From an uncultured Treponema sp. (GTDB lineage Bacteria > Spirochaetota > Spirochaetia > Treponematales > Treponemataceae): a stretch of 10,123 nucleotides of DNA. The position numbers and the translations under genes are program-made. Under the pieces are notes generated by a model, which made no database searches, had not been told where the DNA came from, and was given only the letters and a program-made list of their open reading frames with translations. This document shows positions 1 to 7,261 of the stretch, piece by piece (positions within the stretch are counted from its first letter, which is position 1; every line of letters begins with the position of its first letter). The stretch covers positions 1 through 10,123 of the forward strand of contig CALBXN010000009.1 of assembly GCA_937890485.1 (NCBI GenBank), in the 5' to 3' direction.

Positions 1-826
1 TACAGGTAATTCGTAATTCATTATATGATATAGCCTTACCTGAATTAGCATATGAATTAGCAGTCCCACGTCCACCACCAACACCGGCATTTCTTAAACA
101 ATAATAAACTAATCCAGAGCAATCAAAATAATTAGGTCCAGTAGCTCCCCAATAATAAGGGCATCCAATTCTTCCGATAGCAATTTCTGCAATCTTATTA
201 CCAGTAGTAGAATCACCTTTTACTACACTTCCACCAGTATCTTGTTGTGGAATAGAATTGGCAATCTCTGCTAAAGCTTCATCGATTTCCTTTTGAGCTG
301 CTTCATTCTCCTTGACTTGATTTTGAGTAGCAGCTATTTCTTGTTGTTGTTTTTTCTTTAAAGCTGTTAATTGTTTCTCTAATTCCTTAGCCGATTCTCT
401 TTGAGATTGAAGATTAGCTTTAGCTTGAACTAAAGTCTTCTTTTGACTATCAAGTTCTTTCTTTTGTTCAGTTAGTTCAGCGATTAATTCATTTTCATAA
501 GCAGTAATATCATTCAAGCTATTAATTCTAGAGAAAAAATCAGAAAAATTTTCATCACTTAAATAATACAAACCAACAAAAATTGATTTTGTATTTACAT
601 TTGATTTTATAAATTTTATTAATTCAAAAGAATTAATTGGAAAACTTAAAGAAGAAAATAAAACTCCATCAGGATTTGAATTAGAAATTTCTTTTAACAA
701 ATCATAAGAATCATCATAAAAAAATAATTCAAATTCATTTAAATCAAATGAAGATAAAAATATATTTTTTAGAGTTTTTGATTTTTCGCAAATATAAATA
801 ATTTTCTTTTCACTTTTATTGTTCAT
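1..826 (-). CDS. Receiver-like start fused in frame to coiled coil and NlpC/P60 (C40) peptidase; partial, probable chimera
   Basis: The frame is open from an ATG at 826 to the left edge (275 codons seen, no stop). A TAAGGAG ribosome site lies at 840-834, and the first 11 bases overlap the end of cheA. Residues 1 to about 85 alternate strand and helix like a CheY receiver, but Ser/Leu stand where the phospho-accepting Asp should be (VLFSS, residues 55-59). From about residue 88 (NFSDFFSRI) the text matches the coiled-coil region of CwlO/PcsB-type murein hydrolases, Lys/Glu/Gln-rich to about 190. An NlpC/P60 domain follows with the catalytic motif DCSGLV (Cys236); its His lies beyond the edge. 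Such hydrolases cleave peptidoglycan peptides outside the cell and normally begin with a signal peptide, which is absent here. GC rises from 13% (601-660) to 45% (61-120). I infer two genes joined near 540-570; a natural fusion is less likely. Confidence 0.6.
   Translation of the reverse strand, partial: MNNKSEKKIIYICEKSKTLKNIFLSSFDLNEFELFFYDDSYDLLKEISNSNPDGVLFSSLSFPINSFELIKFIKSNVNTKSIFVGLYYLSDENFSDFFSRINSLNDITAYENELIAELTEQKKELDSQKKTLVQAKANLQSQRESAKELEKQLTALKKKQQQEIAATQNQVKENEAAQKEIDEALAEIANSIPQQDTGGSVVKGDSTTGNKIAEIAIGRIGCPYYWGATGPNYFDCSGLVYYCLRNAGVGGGRGTANSYANSGKAISYNELRITC
535..575. other. Left composite junction inside a reading frame
   Basis: Here the encoded protein changes from an AT-rich receiver-like fold, consistent with the chemosensory operon, to a CwlO/PcsB-type coiled coil. 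Lysine codons shift from almost all AAA to a mixture with many AAG, and GC climbs towards the left edge. No direct repeat, insertion sequence or target duplication is visible at the boundary. The exact base cannot be fixed by eye, because receiver helix 4 and the hydrolase motif both read plausibly through residues 85-96. Confidence 0.5.
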
Positions 827-2924
827 TTAGCAACTCCTTAATTGTAGAAACTAAAATTCCTCTTTCAAAATCAGACTTTACAATAAAAGCATTTACACCA
901 AGTGAATAATATTCTTCTTTTGTATTTAAATCATTTACTGAAGAAACAACTATAATTGGAATATTTTTATATTCATCCATTCTTCTAATATTATTTATTA
1001 AAACATTTCCATCCATTCGTGGCATTTTTATATCAGTTACAATTGCATCAAAAACTTCATTTTTAATTTTATTTAACGCATCAATTCCATCAGTAGCAGT
1101 GTCAACAACAAAACCTTCTGCTTGCAAAATTGTTTTTTCAATTTGTCTTGTTGTAATAGAATCATCAACGACTAAAATTTGATGTTTCTTTTTTTGAGAT
1201 TTAACTTCAAATTTCTTAACATCATAATTTAATAGGTTACTAAATTTTAACAACACATCTGGAATATTTATAATTGGAACTATATCATAATTTTCGTCAA
1301 AAATAATTCCTTGTAAAATATTGTAATTTTCAAAAACTTTTGGTAAAGGTTTAACAACAACAGAAACAGTATTAAACACATCAGAAACTATAATACCAAC
1401 TTTCTGCTCTAAATATTCTACAACAACTATCGAATCATAATTTAACGAATTAGAAGAATTATTTTTCTCGTCAGTTTCAAGAATTGAAGATAAATTATAT
1501 ATTGGAATTACTTGATCACGAATTCTAAGCATGATTGCATCTTGCATTTTAATATAATCAGAATAAGTAGCATGTACAATTTCAACAATATAAGTTGTAG
1601 GAATCAATAACTTCATATTATTACATTTTACAAAAAGCCCTTGCATTGTTGCTAAAGAAACAGGCAAAGTAATTATAAAAGAAGTTCCTTTATCTTTTTC
1701 AGATTCAACTTGAATCTTACCTTTTATTTTTTCTACATTTTCTTTTACAATATCTAAACCAACTCCACGACCAGAAACAATAGAGGCTTGTGATAAAGTT
1801 GAAAAACCAGACATAAAAATAAAAGAAGACAACTGCTTATTATTCATTTCAAGAATTTCATCTTTACGATGTTCCATTAATTGAATTGCTTTTTCTCTAA
1901 TTTTTTCGTAATCAATTCCCCTTCCATCATCTGAAATTGTAATTTGAATTTTATTAGAAAAAGTTTTTACATGTAAAGAAATTTTACCAAACTCATTTTT
2001 TGATTTTTCAATTCTTTCAGATGAAAATTCTATTCCATGGTCAAGAGCGTTTCTAATTAAATGCAATAAAATTTCTGATAAAGGTTCTAAAACAATTTTA
2101 TCAACTGAAACATCTGTTTGAGGAACATCAAACAAAACATTTTTTCCAGAATTTATAATTTCTAATTCTAAATTTCTTTTTAATGGATTTAAAATCAAAT
2201 CTAAAGGCAACATGCGTAAATCAAAAATATTATTTTGTGTTTCAAAAACAGATTGCTCTAATTGTTCAAAATCTTCTTCCAACTGTTTTCTAATTTTTCT
2301 AATTTCCAAACAACCAGTTTTTTGTTCATAATCTTTTATTAAATCCAACTGATGTTTAATTTTAAATTCACGAACAATTAAATTATCAAAAGATTGAATG
2401 ATAGAATTTATTTTATCAATTTTAATTCTAATTGATTTAACATCTTTTAAAGAATTATAATTTTCTTCTGAATCAGAATAATTATCTTCAATTTCAATCT
2501 TGTTTATAAAATTCAATAATTTGTCTAAAGAAAAATCTAAACCACAAGAAGCTTTTTTTAAAATATCACAAACTAATGTAATATCAATTTCATCAGAATT
2601 TTCAGATTCGATTTTATTTATACATGAAGATAATACTTCAAGAGATAAAAATAATAACTGCAAACATTTATTACTTAATTCTATTTTATTTTCTGTAAAA
2701 GCTTTTAAAACATCCTCTATTGAATGAGCAAGATTTTCTGTAGTTTTAAATCCCATCATTCTTGAAGAACCTTTTAAAGTATGAACTTCTCGCAATAAAA
2801 TTTTTATAACATTTTCATCAAAAAAATTTTGTTTTAAAGAAGTAAGACCTTCAAAAATTCCATCGATATGTTCTTTTGATTCAATAATATAATCATCTAT
2901 AAGTTCAAATTTATTAATTAACAT
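816..2924 (-). CDS. cheA: Hybrid chemotaxis histidine kinase CheA with C-terminal receiver
   Basis: This is the central kinase of a chemosensory array; it autophosphorylates on histidine and passes phosphate to receivers. I start it at the ATG at 2924 (702 aa) because GGAG at 2934-2931 lies 6 bases before it; a TTG at 2936 directly after the cheB stop would add four residues. In order: Hpt domain with HTLKGSSRMMGF (His48); a dimerisation segment about 165-235; the ATPase with N box HLIRNALDHGIE (288-299), G1 SDDGRGID (331-338) and G2 GRGVGLDI (385-392); a CheW-like domain about 426-561; and a receiver from 582 with acidic pair Asp587/588, phospho-acceptor Asp631 (VTDIKMPRMDG) and Lys683. The Hpt-to-dimerisation gap is only about 60 residues, so the P2 docking domain seems absent. 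All key residues are present. It starts 12 bases after cheB and overlaps the next frame by 11. Confidence 0.95.
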   Translation of the reverse strand: MLINKFELIDDYIIESKEHIDGIFEGLTSLKQNFFDENVIKILLREVHTLKGSSRMMGFKTTENLAHSIEDVLKAFTENKIELSNKCLQLLFLSLEVLSSCINKIESENSDEIDITLVCDILKKASCGLDFSLDKLLNFINKIEIEDNYSDSEENYNSLKDVKSIRIKIDKINSIIQSFDNLIVREFKIKHQLDLIKDYEQKTGCLEIRKIRKQLEEDFEQLEQSVFETQNNIFDLRMLPLDLILNPLKRNLELEIINSGKNVLFDVPQTDVSVDKIVLEPLSEILLHLIRNALDHGIEFSSERIEKSKNEFGKISLHVKTFSNKIQITISDDGRGIDYEKIREKAIQLMEHRKDEILEMNNKQLSSFIFMSGFSTLSQASIVSGRGVGLDIVKENVEKIKGKIQVESEKDKGTSFIITLPVSLATMQGLFVKCNNMKLLIPTTYIVEIVHATYSDYIKMQDAIMLRIRDQVIPIYNLSSILETDEKNNSSNSLNYDSIVVVEYLEQKVGIIVSDVFNTVSVVVKPLPKVFENYNILQGIIFDENYDIVPIINIPDVLLKFSNLLNYDVKKFEVKSQKKKHQILVVDDSITTRQIEKTILQAEGFVVDTATDGIDALNKIKNEVFDAIVTDIKMPRMDGNVLINNIRRMDEYKNIPIIVVSSVNDLNTKEEYYSLGVNAFIVKSDFERGILVSTIKELLNEQ

Positions 2925-2936
2925 TTTGTACTCCAA

Positions 2937-3959
2937 TTATTCACTTTTATCATATTGTAATAATTCTTTAATTTTATTTGCAATTTCATCTACATCCAAC
3001 ACAGTAGAAATTCCACCAATTTCAACTGCAACTTTTGGCATACCATAAATTACACAAGTTCTTTCTGATTCTGCAATTGTATATCCACCATTTTTTAAAA
3101 TATCAACACAACCTTGAGCACCATCCTTCCCCATTCCAGTAAGAAGAACCCCTAGACATCTTGATTTAAAAATTTTTGCAACAGAAGAAAAAAGTTTATC
3201 AACTGCAGGACGCAAAAAATGAAGAGGTGGATCATCAGTCAATCTAATAACAGATTTTCCTCCAGAAACATGACAAACTGTCAAATGTTTTTCAGCAGGA
3301 GCAACATAAACATTCCCTGGCATTGGAATAATTCCATCAGAAGCAAGTTGCACTTTAATATTACAACTATCATTTAACCATTGTACATAATGTTTATCAA
3401 AATTTTTATCTATATGCTGCGTAACTAAAATTGGTACAGGAATATCACTTGGTAAGTCTTGCAAAACCTTTTGAACTGCAACAGGACCTCCAGTAGAAGC
3501 ACCAATACAAATTATATCAAATTGCTGTTTTTTATTTTTTACAAAAGATTCTTCTTCTTGAATTTTATTTTTAATATTTGCCTTTGCTGCAGATTCTATT
3601 TTTTGCAAAAATAAAGAAATAAATCTTGCATCCATTTGTTCCATATCAGGTTTTGCTAAAATATCAATTGCACCAGCTTCAATAGCAGCATATCCAATTC
3701 TAACAACATCTTCAGTTGTAAAAATTAAAATTGGAGTTGGATTTTCTTTCATGATAATTTTAGTTGCTTCAAAACCATCCATTTCTGGCATATTAATATC
3801 CATGATAATAACATCTGGATTATGCAACTTTGTCAAGGCAACAGCATCATTTCCATTAAAAGCCATTCCTATAACCTGAAACTCAGGATTTTTTCTTAAT
3901 ATTTGTAATAAAAGAGCTCTTGTAATGGCAGAATCATCAACTATTAATATTTTAATCAT
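2937..3959 (-). CDS. cheB: Chemotaxis response regulator protein-glutamate methylesterase CheB
   Basis: CheB hydrolyses methylglutamyl esters on chemoreceptors, and also deamidates some glutamines, to reset the array; phosphorylation by CheA activates it. The 340-residue length is normal. The receiver spans about 1-120 with acidic pair Asp8/Asp9, phospho-acceptor Asp54 (IIMDINMPEMDG) and Lys103 (LAKP). A Lys/Glu-rich linker covers about 122-145. The methylesterase domain carries Ser155 in GASTGG, His182 in TQHI and Asp279 in GMGKDGA, the expected catalytic triad. The ATG at 3959 overlaps the preceding gene through ATGATTAA, with only a weak GGA upstream, so translation is probably coupled. 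No cheR partner lies in the window, so methylation must be supplied from elsewhere. Confidence 0.97.
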   Translation of the reverse strand: MIKILIVDDSAITRALLLQILRKNPEFQVIGMAFNGNDAVALTKLHNPDVIIMDINMPEMDGFEATKIIMKENPTPILIFTTEDVVRIGYAAIEAGAIDILAKPDMEQMDARFISLFLQKIESAAKANIKNKIQEEESFVKNKKQQFDIICIGASTGGPVAVQKVLQDLPSDIPVPILVTQHIDKNFDKHYVQWLNDSCNIKVQLASDGIIPMPGNVYVAPAEKHLTVCHVSGGKSVIRLTDDPPLHFLRPAVDKLFSSVAKIFKSRCLGVLLTGMGKDGAQGCVDILKNGGYTIAESERTCVIYGMPKVAVEIGGISTVLDVDEIANKIKELLQYDKSE

Positions 3960-4449
3960 ATTTTATATTCCACTGATTTTGTAATAATTTATCTAAATCT
4001 ATAAAATATTGAACTTTATCATTAGACAAAAACCGTAAAGCATAAATTCCTTTAGAAAACAAAAAAGATTCAATTAAGGAACTAAATACAGAAAAAGAAG
4101 ACAATTCATAATCTTCAACAATTGGGGAAGAAGAAACTATTAAACCAAAATATTTTTTTGATTTATAAAATTCAGGCAAAAAATTAAAAAACTTTGTATC
4201 TAAAATCAAAACATTATAATAATTTTCAATTAAGTTTTCTTTATTAGAACTTTTTTCAATTTCTAAAACAAATTGATTTAAAAATTTAGTAAAATCAAAA
4301 CAAGGCACAATATGATTATCAAAATTTACAACAAATCCGTTTGTATCAGAATGATTTAATTTTTCATTTAATAAAATACAAGAAGTAACATATTTTTCTA
4401 AAATGAGAAAATCATAATTATCGTAGGAAAGTTTTACAAAGCTATTCAT
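3952..4449 (-). CDS. Divergent CheW-like adaptor protein (165 aa)
   Basis: This small acidic, Phe/Leu/Ser-rich protein has no signal peptide or membrane segment. Its pattern loosely follows a CheW/SH3-like fold: a first strand near FVKLSYDNYDFLIL, a segment NHIVPCFDFTKFL at about 45-57 resembling the CheW stretch where a hydrophobic strand leads to VIDL, a central VLIL strand near 80, KYFGLIVSS near 100-108, and a closing YFIDLDKLL near 148-156. It lies between a clear cheW and cheB and overlaps both by 8 bases (ATGAATAG upstream, ATGATTAA downstream), which argues for coupled translation and a shared array role. I see no enzymatic motif. It may be a degenerate CheW, a CheV-like adaptor without a receiver, or a lineage-specific regulator; sequence similarity alone is weak. 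Confidence 0.55.
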   Translation of the reverse strand: MNSFVKLSYDNYDFLILEKYVTSCILLNEKLNHSDTNGFVVNFDNHIVPCFDFTKFLNQFVLEIEKSSNKENLIENYYNVLILDTKFFNFLPEFYKSKKYFGLIVSSSPIVEDYELSSFSVFSSLIESFLFSKGIYALRFLSNDKVQYFIDLDKLLQNQWNIKYD

Positions 4450-4951
4450 TTTTTAAATCTCGTCTAATTTTTTGTAAAAAAGAACTAATGTTCAAAATTG
4501 GAACTTCTTTACCATTCCATAAAAAACTTGAAGAAAAATAATCAATCCCGTTTATTTTTTCTAAAGAATTTATTTCTGTTTCATCAACTTCAAAAAATTC
4601 TAAAACATCAGTAATTTTGAAACAAAATTTTTCTTGCGGTAATTTACAAACTAAAAATAAGTTTGAAGTCTGTTCTGATTTTGAAAAAAGAATCATTGGG
4701 TCAAGAACTGTGTAAGCATCCCCAAGACGATTAAGAACACCTTTTATGTAATTTGGAACAAAAGGAAGTTTGTACACTTTAAAATCATTCAAAATTTCTC
4801 TAGAAAGATTAGATTCTATTGCATAAGGCTCGTCGTTCATTAAAAAAATTAAATAATTTACCTTCTTTGCTTGATTTTCTTGCAAAGAACTTTCTTGAGA
4901 ATCCTTAGATAAACTATTTTCTTTTATTTCTTCCAAAATCTTATCGTTCAT
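4442..4951 (-). CDS. cheW: Chemotaxis adaptor protein CheW
   Basis: CheW links chemoreceptors to CheA in the array. I start it at the ATG at 4951 (169 aa); an in-frame ATG at 4960 would add three residues but overlaps the -10 box. Residues 1 to about 28 are a charged, probably disordered tail, and the CheW domain fills about 30-162. The most diagnostic stretch is YKLPFVPNYIKGVLNRLGD, matching the family pattern of Leu-Pro, Pro, then Gly-Val and Arg-Gly; here Leu stands just before Gly where a classic CheW has Arg-Gly. A closing VPILNISSFL strand also fits. It is the first gene of the five-frame chemosensory operon and overlaps the next gene by 8 bases. Neither candidate start has a Shine-Dalgarno sequence; the -10 hexamer sits 7 bases before the chosen ATG. 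Confidence 0.85.
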   Translation of the reverse strand: MNDKILEEIKENSLSKDSQESSLQENQAKKVNYLIFLMNDEPYAIESNLSREILNDFKVYKLPFVPNYIKGVLNRLGDAYTVLDPMILFSKSEQTSNLFLVCKLPQEKFCFKITDVLEFFEVDETEINSLEKINGIDYFSSSFLWNGKEVPILNISSFLQKIRRDLKNE

Positions 4952-4973
4952 GATAAACATTATACCATGAACG
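4944..4973. repeat. 9-bp inverted repeat over cheW promoter and start codon
   Basis: Minus-strand arms TCGTTCATG (4973-4965) and CATGAACGA (4952-4944) are perfectly complementary and separated by about 13 bases that hold the -10 hexamer. Within the spacer ATAA and TTAT can also pair. The right arm contains the cheW start codon. It could be an operator for a dimeric regulator or an RNA hairpin over the start; no T-run follows on the minus strand, so it does not look like a lepB terminator. Confidence 0.6.
4959..4967 (-). promoter_or_regulatory. Extended -10 promoter of the chemosensory operon
   Basis: On the minus strand TGGTATAAT is a perfect extended -10 (TGnTATAAT), with the hexamer at 4964-4959. 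The -35 at 17 bp spacing (TAGCAA) is poor, which extended -10 promoters tolerate. Seven bases separate the hexamer from the ATG at 4951, so the predicted start site falls on or beside the A of that codon. Combined with the absence of a ribosome site, this suggests a leaderless transcript. It has not been mapped. Confidence 0.6.
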
Positions 4974-4988
4974 ACTAATTTTTGCTAA

Positions 4989-6773
4989 TTATTTTTTAGT
5001 ATTTGCAAATCCAAAACGATTTATAGGCCAAAATCTTAAAGAAGGTGAACCTAACACAGATTTTTTTGCAACTAATTGAGGTTTTAGATTACTCATATAA
5101 TTTACAGAAAAATTATCGCTTTCCATAAGTTTTTCTAAATTTCTATCATAAGAATGACGCATATCCAAACTATTAAAACGATTATCTCCCATAAGGAAAT
5201 AAGAATTTTCTGGAATATACTGAGGCTCACCAGACTCAGAATTTTGAGGGAAAACCATCATATTTCTACTATCGTTATAATTGATGTAAATATATAAAAG
5301 TTGTGCTTCATTAAGATAATTTATGCGATTTTCGTTTGTTCCCCAAAGCATTTTAGGAGTTTTTTCAATTAACAACTGAGTATTTTCTAATAATAATTTT
5401 GCAAAAAGTTGCTTTGTCATTAAATTTATTCTAAAAAGTGAATCAGTATACATATCTCCACCATAAAGAGAAGAACCATTTAACACTTCATTAGAAACTG
5501 ATTCTAGCCAATTTGTCATAAAACCAGAAAACCACATAAATCCTGCTGGAGAATTTAATATTTTTTCTGCAAAAGCCTCGTTGTTTTGGAACATATTATA
5601 AATAGTAAGTTCTTCTGGTAAAAACAATGATTCAGGATCATCAAACATAGATAAATTTGATAATGAATATGCTCCGTTCCATTTTTTATACAAGGATTTA
5701 TATTTTTCTACAAGTTCACCACATTCTTTTGCAAAAGAAGCAACATCAAACTCACGACGATTTTGTTCTGCCTTTAACAAACTATTATAAACATTTTGAG
5801 AAATAGGAATATCATGAATTTTTGCCTTCAAATCTGCTGGAAGTTCGTTTAGATTCCATTCTGCCCATTTTTCATCCTGGGTAACAGGAGTAAATTCTGG
5901 ATTATTTGGAGTTCTATGATACAAAATTCCATCAAGCATAACAAGTTGCTCACCTTCAACACCACAAATACGCTTTACTAAAGGATCTGCAATAGGATTT
6001 CCGTTTTCATCCACATTTAAATTTACCCCAGTTAAAGTTAGCATAAAAACAAGTTGTGAAGTAAAACTTTGTAATTCACGCTGACGATTAGCTGGATAAT
6101 GAGGATTTTTAAACACAACCACATCACCTCTTTCGTAATTTTTCATTTCGGGCAAGCCTACTTGAGTCATTGGAAACTTTGGTCCAGAAAGTGTTTTAAA
6201 AACTAAAACTCTATCCCCTACTAAAAATTCACTAACCATAGATTCCGACGGAATTTCATATAACTGAAAAATAAAGATGTTCAATAAAATAATTGTAAAA
6301 ACAGCCTGAACAAAAGCATCAATCCAATCAAAAACTTCAATTACAACTTTTTTTGCTGTAGAAACTTCTTTATTTTTTGCTTCTTTAAATTCTGGATTTT
6401 TCTTAAAAAATCTTTTTTCTGAAAGATAAATTTGCACAGTTACAAAAGAAACAACAGAAACTGCAATCCAAAGAATCACACTGATTAAATCATAAGCAAA
6501 AGAAGTTCCAAACGTTCCTGCTCGACGAAGTACAAAAACTGCTAAAAATACAAAAGGTATATATTCATACATTTTGCGAAGAATCTTATATATAGAAGAA
6601 TCTTTCTTTATTTGAAGTTTATAAAAACCAAAAAATATGAGAAATCCAGTAAAAATCAATGACAACCAAAAGGCAAAAAAGGACAAATCAACAAAGGTTG
6701 TAAATTGTAAAAAAGTAAAGATAACACATAAACTTAGTGTAATCAAATTTAAAATACAAAATTTTCTATTCAT
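4989..6773 (-). CDS. lepB: Signal peptidase I with large internal insertion
   Basis: This membrane serine/lysine protease removes signal peptides from exported proteins. Several hydrophobic segments occupy about 5-50, 70-83, 92-117 and 152-171, the last leading directly into the catalytic domain. The nucleophile is Ser178 in IPSESM, the general base is Lys267 in LVKRICG, and the closing box is GDNRFNSLDMR at 529-539, where the family usually has Asp-Ser-Arg and this protein has Asp-Met-Arg. At 594 residues it is far longer than typical enzymes (about 200-320). Most of the excess lies between about 288 and 515, a soluble aromatic- and Asn-rich insertion I do not recognise; long forms are, to my knowledge, found in treponemes. 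It ends 28 bases before the chosen cheW start-side -10 region, but cheW has its own promoter, so the two may be separate units. Confidence 0.93.
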   Translation of the reverse strand: MNRKFCILNLITLSLCVIFTFLQFTTFVDLSFFAFWLSLIFTGFLIFFGFYKLQIKKDSSIYKILRKMYEYIPFVFLAVFVLRRAGTFGTSFAYDLISVILWIAVSVVSFVTVQIYLSEKRFFKKNPEFKEAKNKEVSTAKKVVIEVFDWIDAFVQAVFTIILLNIFIFQLYEIPSESMVSEFLVGDRVLVFKTLSGPKFPMTQVGLPEMKNYERGDVVVFKNPHYPANRQRELQSFTSQLVFMLTLTGVNLNVDENGNPIADPLVKRICGVEGEQLVMLDGILYHRTPNNPEFTPVTQDEKWAEWNLNELPADLKAKIHDIPISQNVYNSLLKAEQNRREFDVASFAKECGELVEKYKSLYKKWNGAYSLSNLSMFDDPESLFLPEELTIYNMFQNNEAFAEKILNSPAGFMWFSGFMTNWLESVSNEVLNGSSLYGGDMYTDSLFRINLMTKQLFAKLLLENTQLLIEKTPKMLWGTNENRINYLNEAQLLYIYINYNDSRNMMVFPQNSESGEPQYIPENSYFLMGDNRFNSLDMRHSYDRNLEKLMESDNFSVNYMSNLKPQLVAKKSVLGSPSLRFWPINRFGFANTKK

Positions 6774-6779
6774 AATTTA

Positions 6780-6788
6780 ATTATAGCA
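6780..6788 (-). promoter_or_regulatory. Extended -10 promoter of lepB
   Basis: The minus strand reads TGCTATAAT, a perfect extended -10, with the hexamer at 6785-6780. Six bases (TAAATT) then precede the lepB ATG at 6773, which places the predicted transcription start at the start codon. No Shine-Dalgarno sequence fits in this space. I found no good -35 at 16-18 bp. The layout repeats that seen before cheW. Confidence 0.6.
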
Positions 6789-6853
6789 AAATTTAGGCTT
6801 TTGTACTACAATAATTTAGTAAAACTTAGAATTTTTAAGGATTCTCACAAAAT

Positions 6854-7204
6854 ATGGAAGCAAATAACAGAAAACTTTTTAATAAAGAAGAAACTTTAGT
6901 TAGATTTGGTGGCGATGAAGAACTTTTGAAAGAATTAGCAACAATGTTTATAAATGACAGCAAATTTTCTAAAGACGAATTTGAAAATCTACTTAAAAAT
7001 GATGATAAATCTTTAAGTGCAAGTTATGTTCATAAATTAAAAGGAAGTTGTGGCACCTTAGGCTGTGAACTTCTCTACGACCAATGTGTTAAAGTTGAAA
7101 GTATCATAAAAGGGAATGAAACCGGAATTTTACAGCAAGAAACAGAAATTTTATGTAGGATTTATGATGAGACAGTGAATATTCTTAGAAATTTTTTAGT
7201 ATAA
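6854..7204 (+). CDS. Stand-alone histidine phosphotransfer (Hpt) protein
   Basis: A 116-residue cytoplasmic helical protein with the Hpt motif HKLKGSCGTLG (phospho-accepting His60), preceded by an amphipathic helix (ELLKELATMFINDSKF) and followed by a helix about 70-85, as in the four-helix Hpt bundle. It carries no kinase or receiver domain, so it would act as an intermediate in a phosphorelay between receivers. An AAGGA ribosome site at 6837-6841 lies 12 bases before the ATG, slightly far. It is divergent from lepB over about 80 bases; a weak TACAAT at 6807-6812 could be its -10. Its partners are not identified in the window; the receiver of the nearby hybrid CheA is only one possibility. 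Confidence 0.88.
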   Translation: MEANNRKLFNKEETLVRFGGDEELLKELATMFINDSKFSKDEFENLLKNDDKSLSASYVHKLKGSCGTLGCELLYDQCVKVESIIKGNETGILQQETEILCRIYDETVNILRNFLV

Positions 7205-7223
7205 AATAGCAAATATAAAAACC

Positions 7224-7252
7224 TTGACAAATTTGAAATTCAATTCCATAAT
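7224..7252 (+). promoter_or_regulatory. Sigma-70-type promoter of the ATPase gene
   Basis: A perfect -35 TTGACA at 7224-7229 is followed after exactly 17 bases by CATAAT (7247-7252), one base from the -10 consensus. The ATG of the ATPase gene is only 9 bases further on (7262), so transcription would begin within about three bases of the start codon. There is no properly spaced Shine-Dalgarno sequence, giving a third leaderless or nearly leaderless gene. Confidence 0.65.
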
Positions 7253-7261
7253 ATTTGAAGT

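Noticed and set aside
2500..2727. Plus-strand ORF of 75 codons inside cheA
   Set aside because: It is antisense to the conserved cheA gene, has no ribosome site of note and no recognisable pattern.
2934..2936. TTG at 2936 as the cheA start
   Set aside because: It overlaps the GGAG ribosome site that sits 6 bases before an ATG at 2924, which is the better start.
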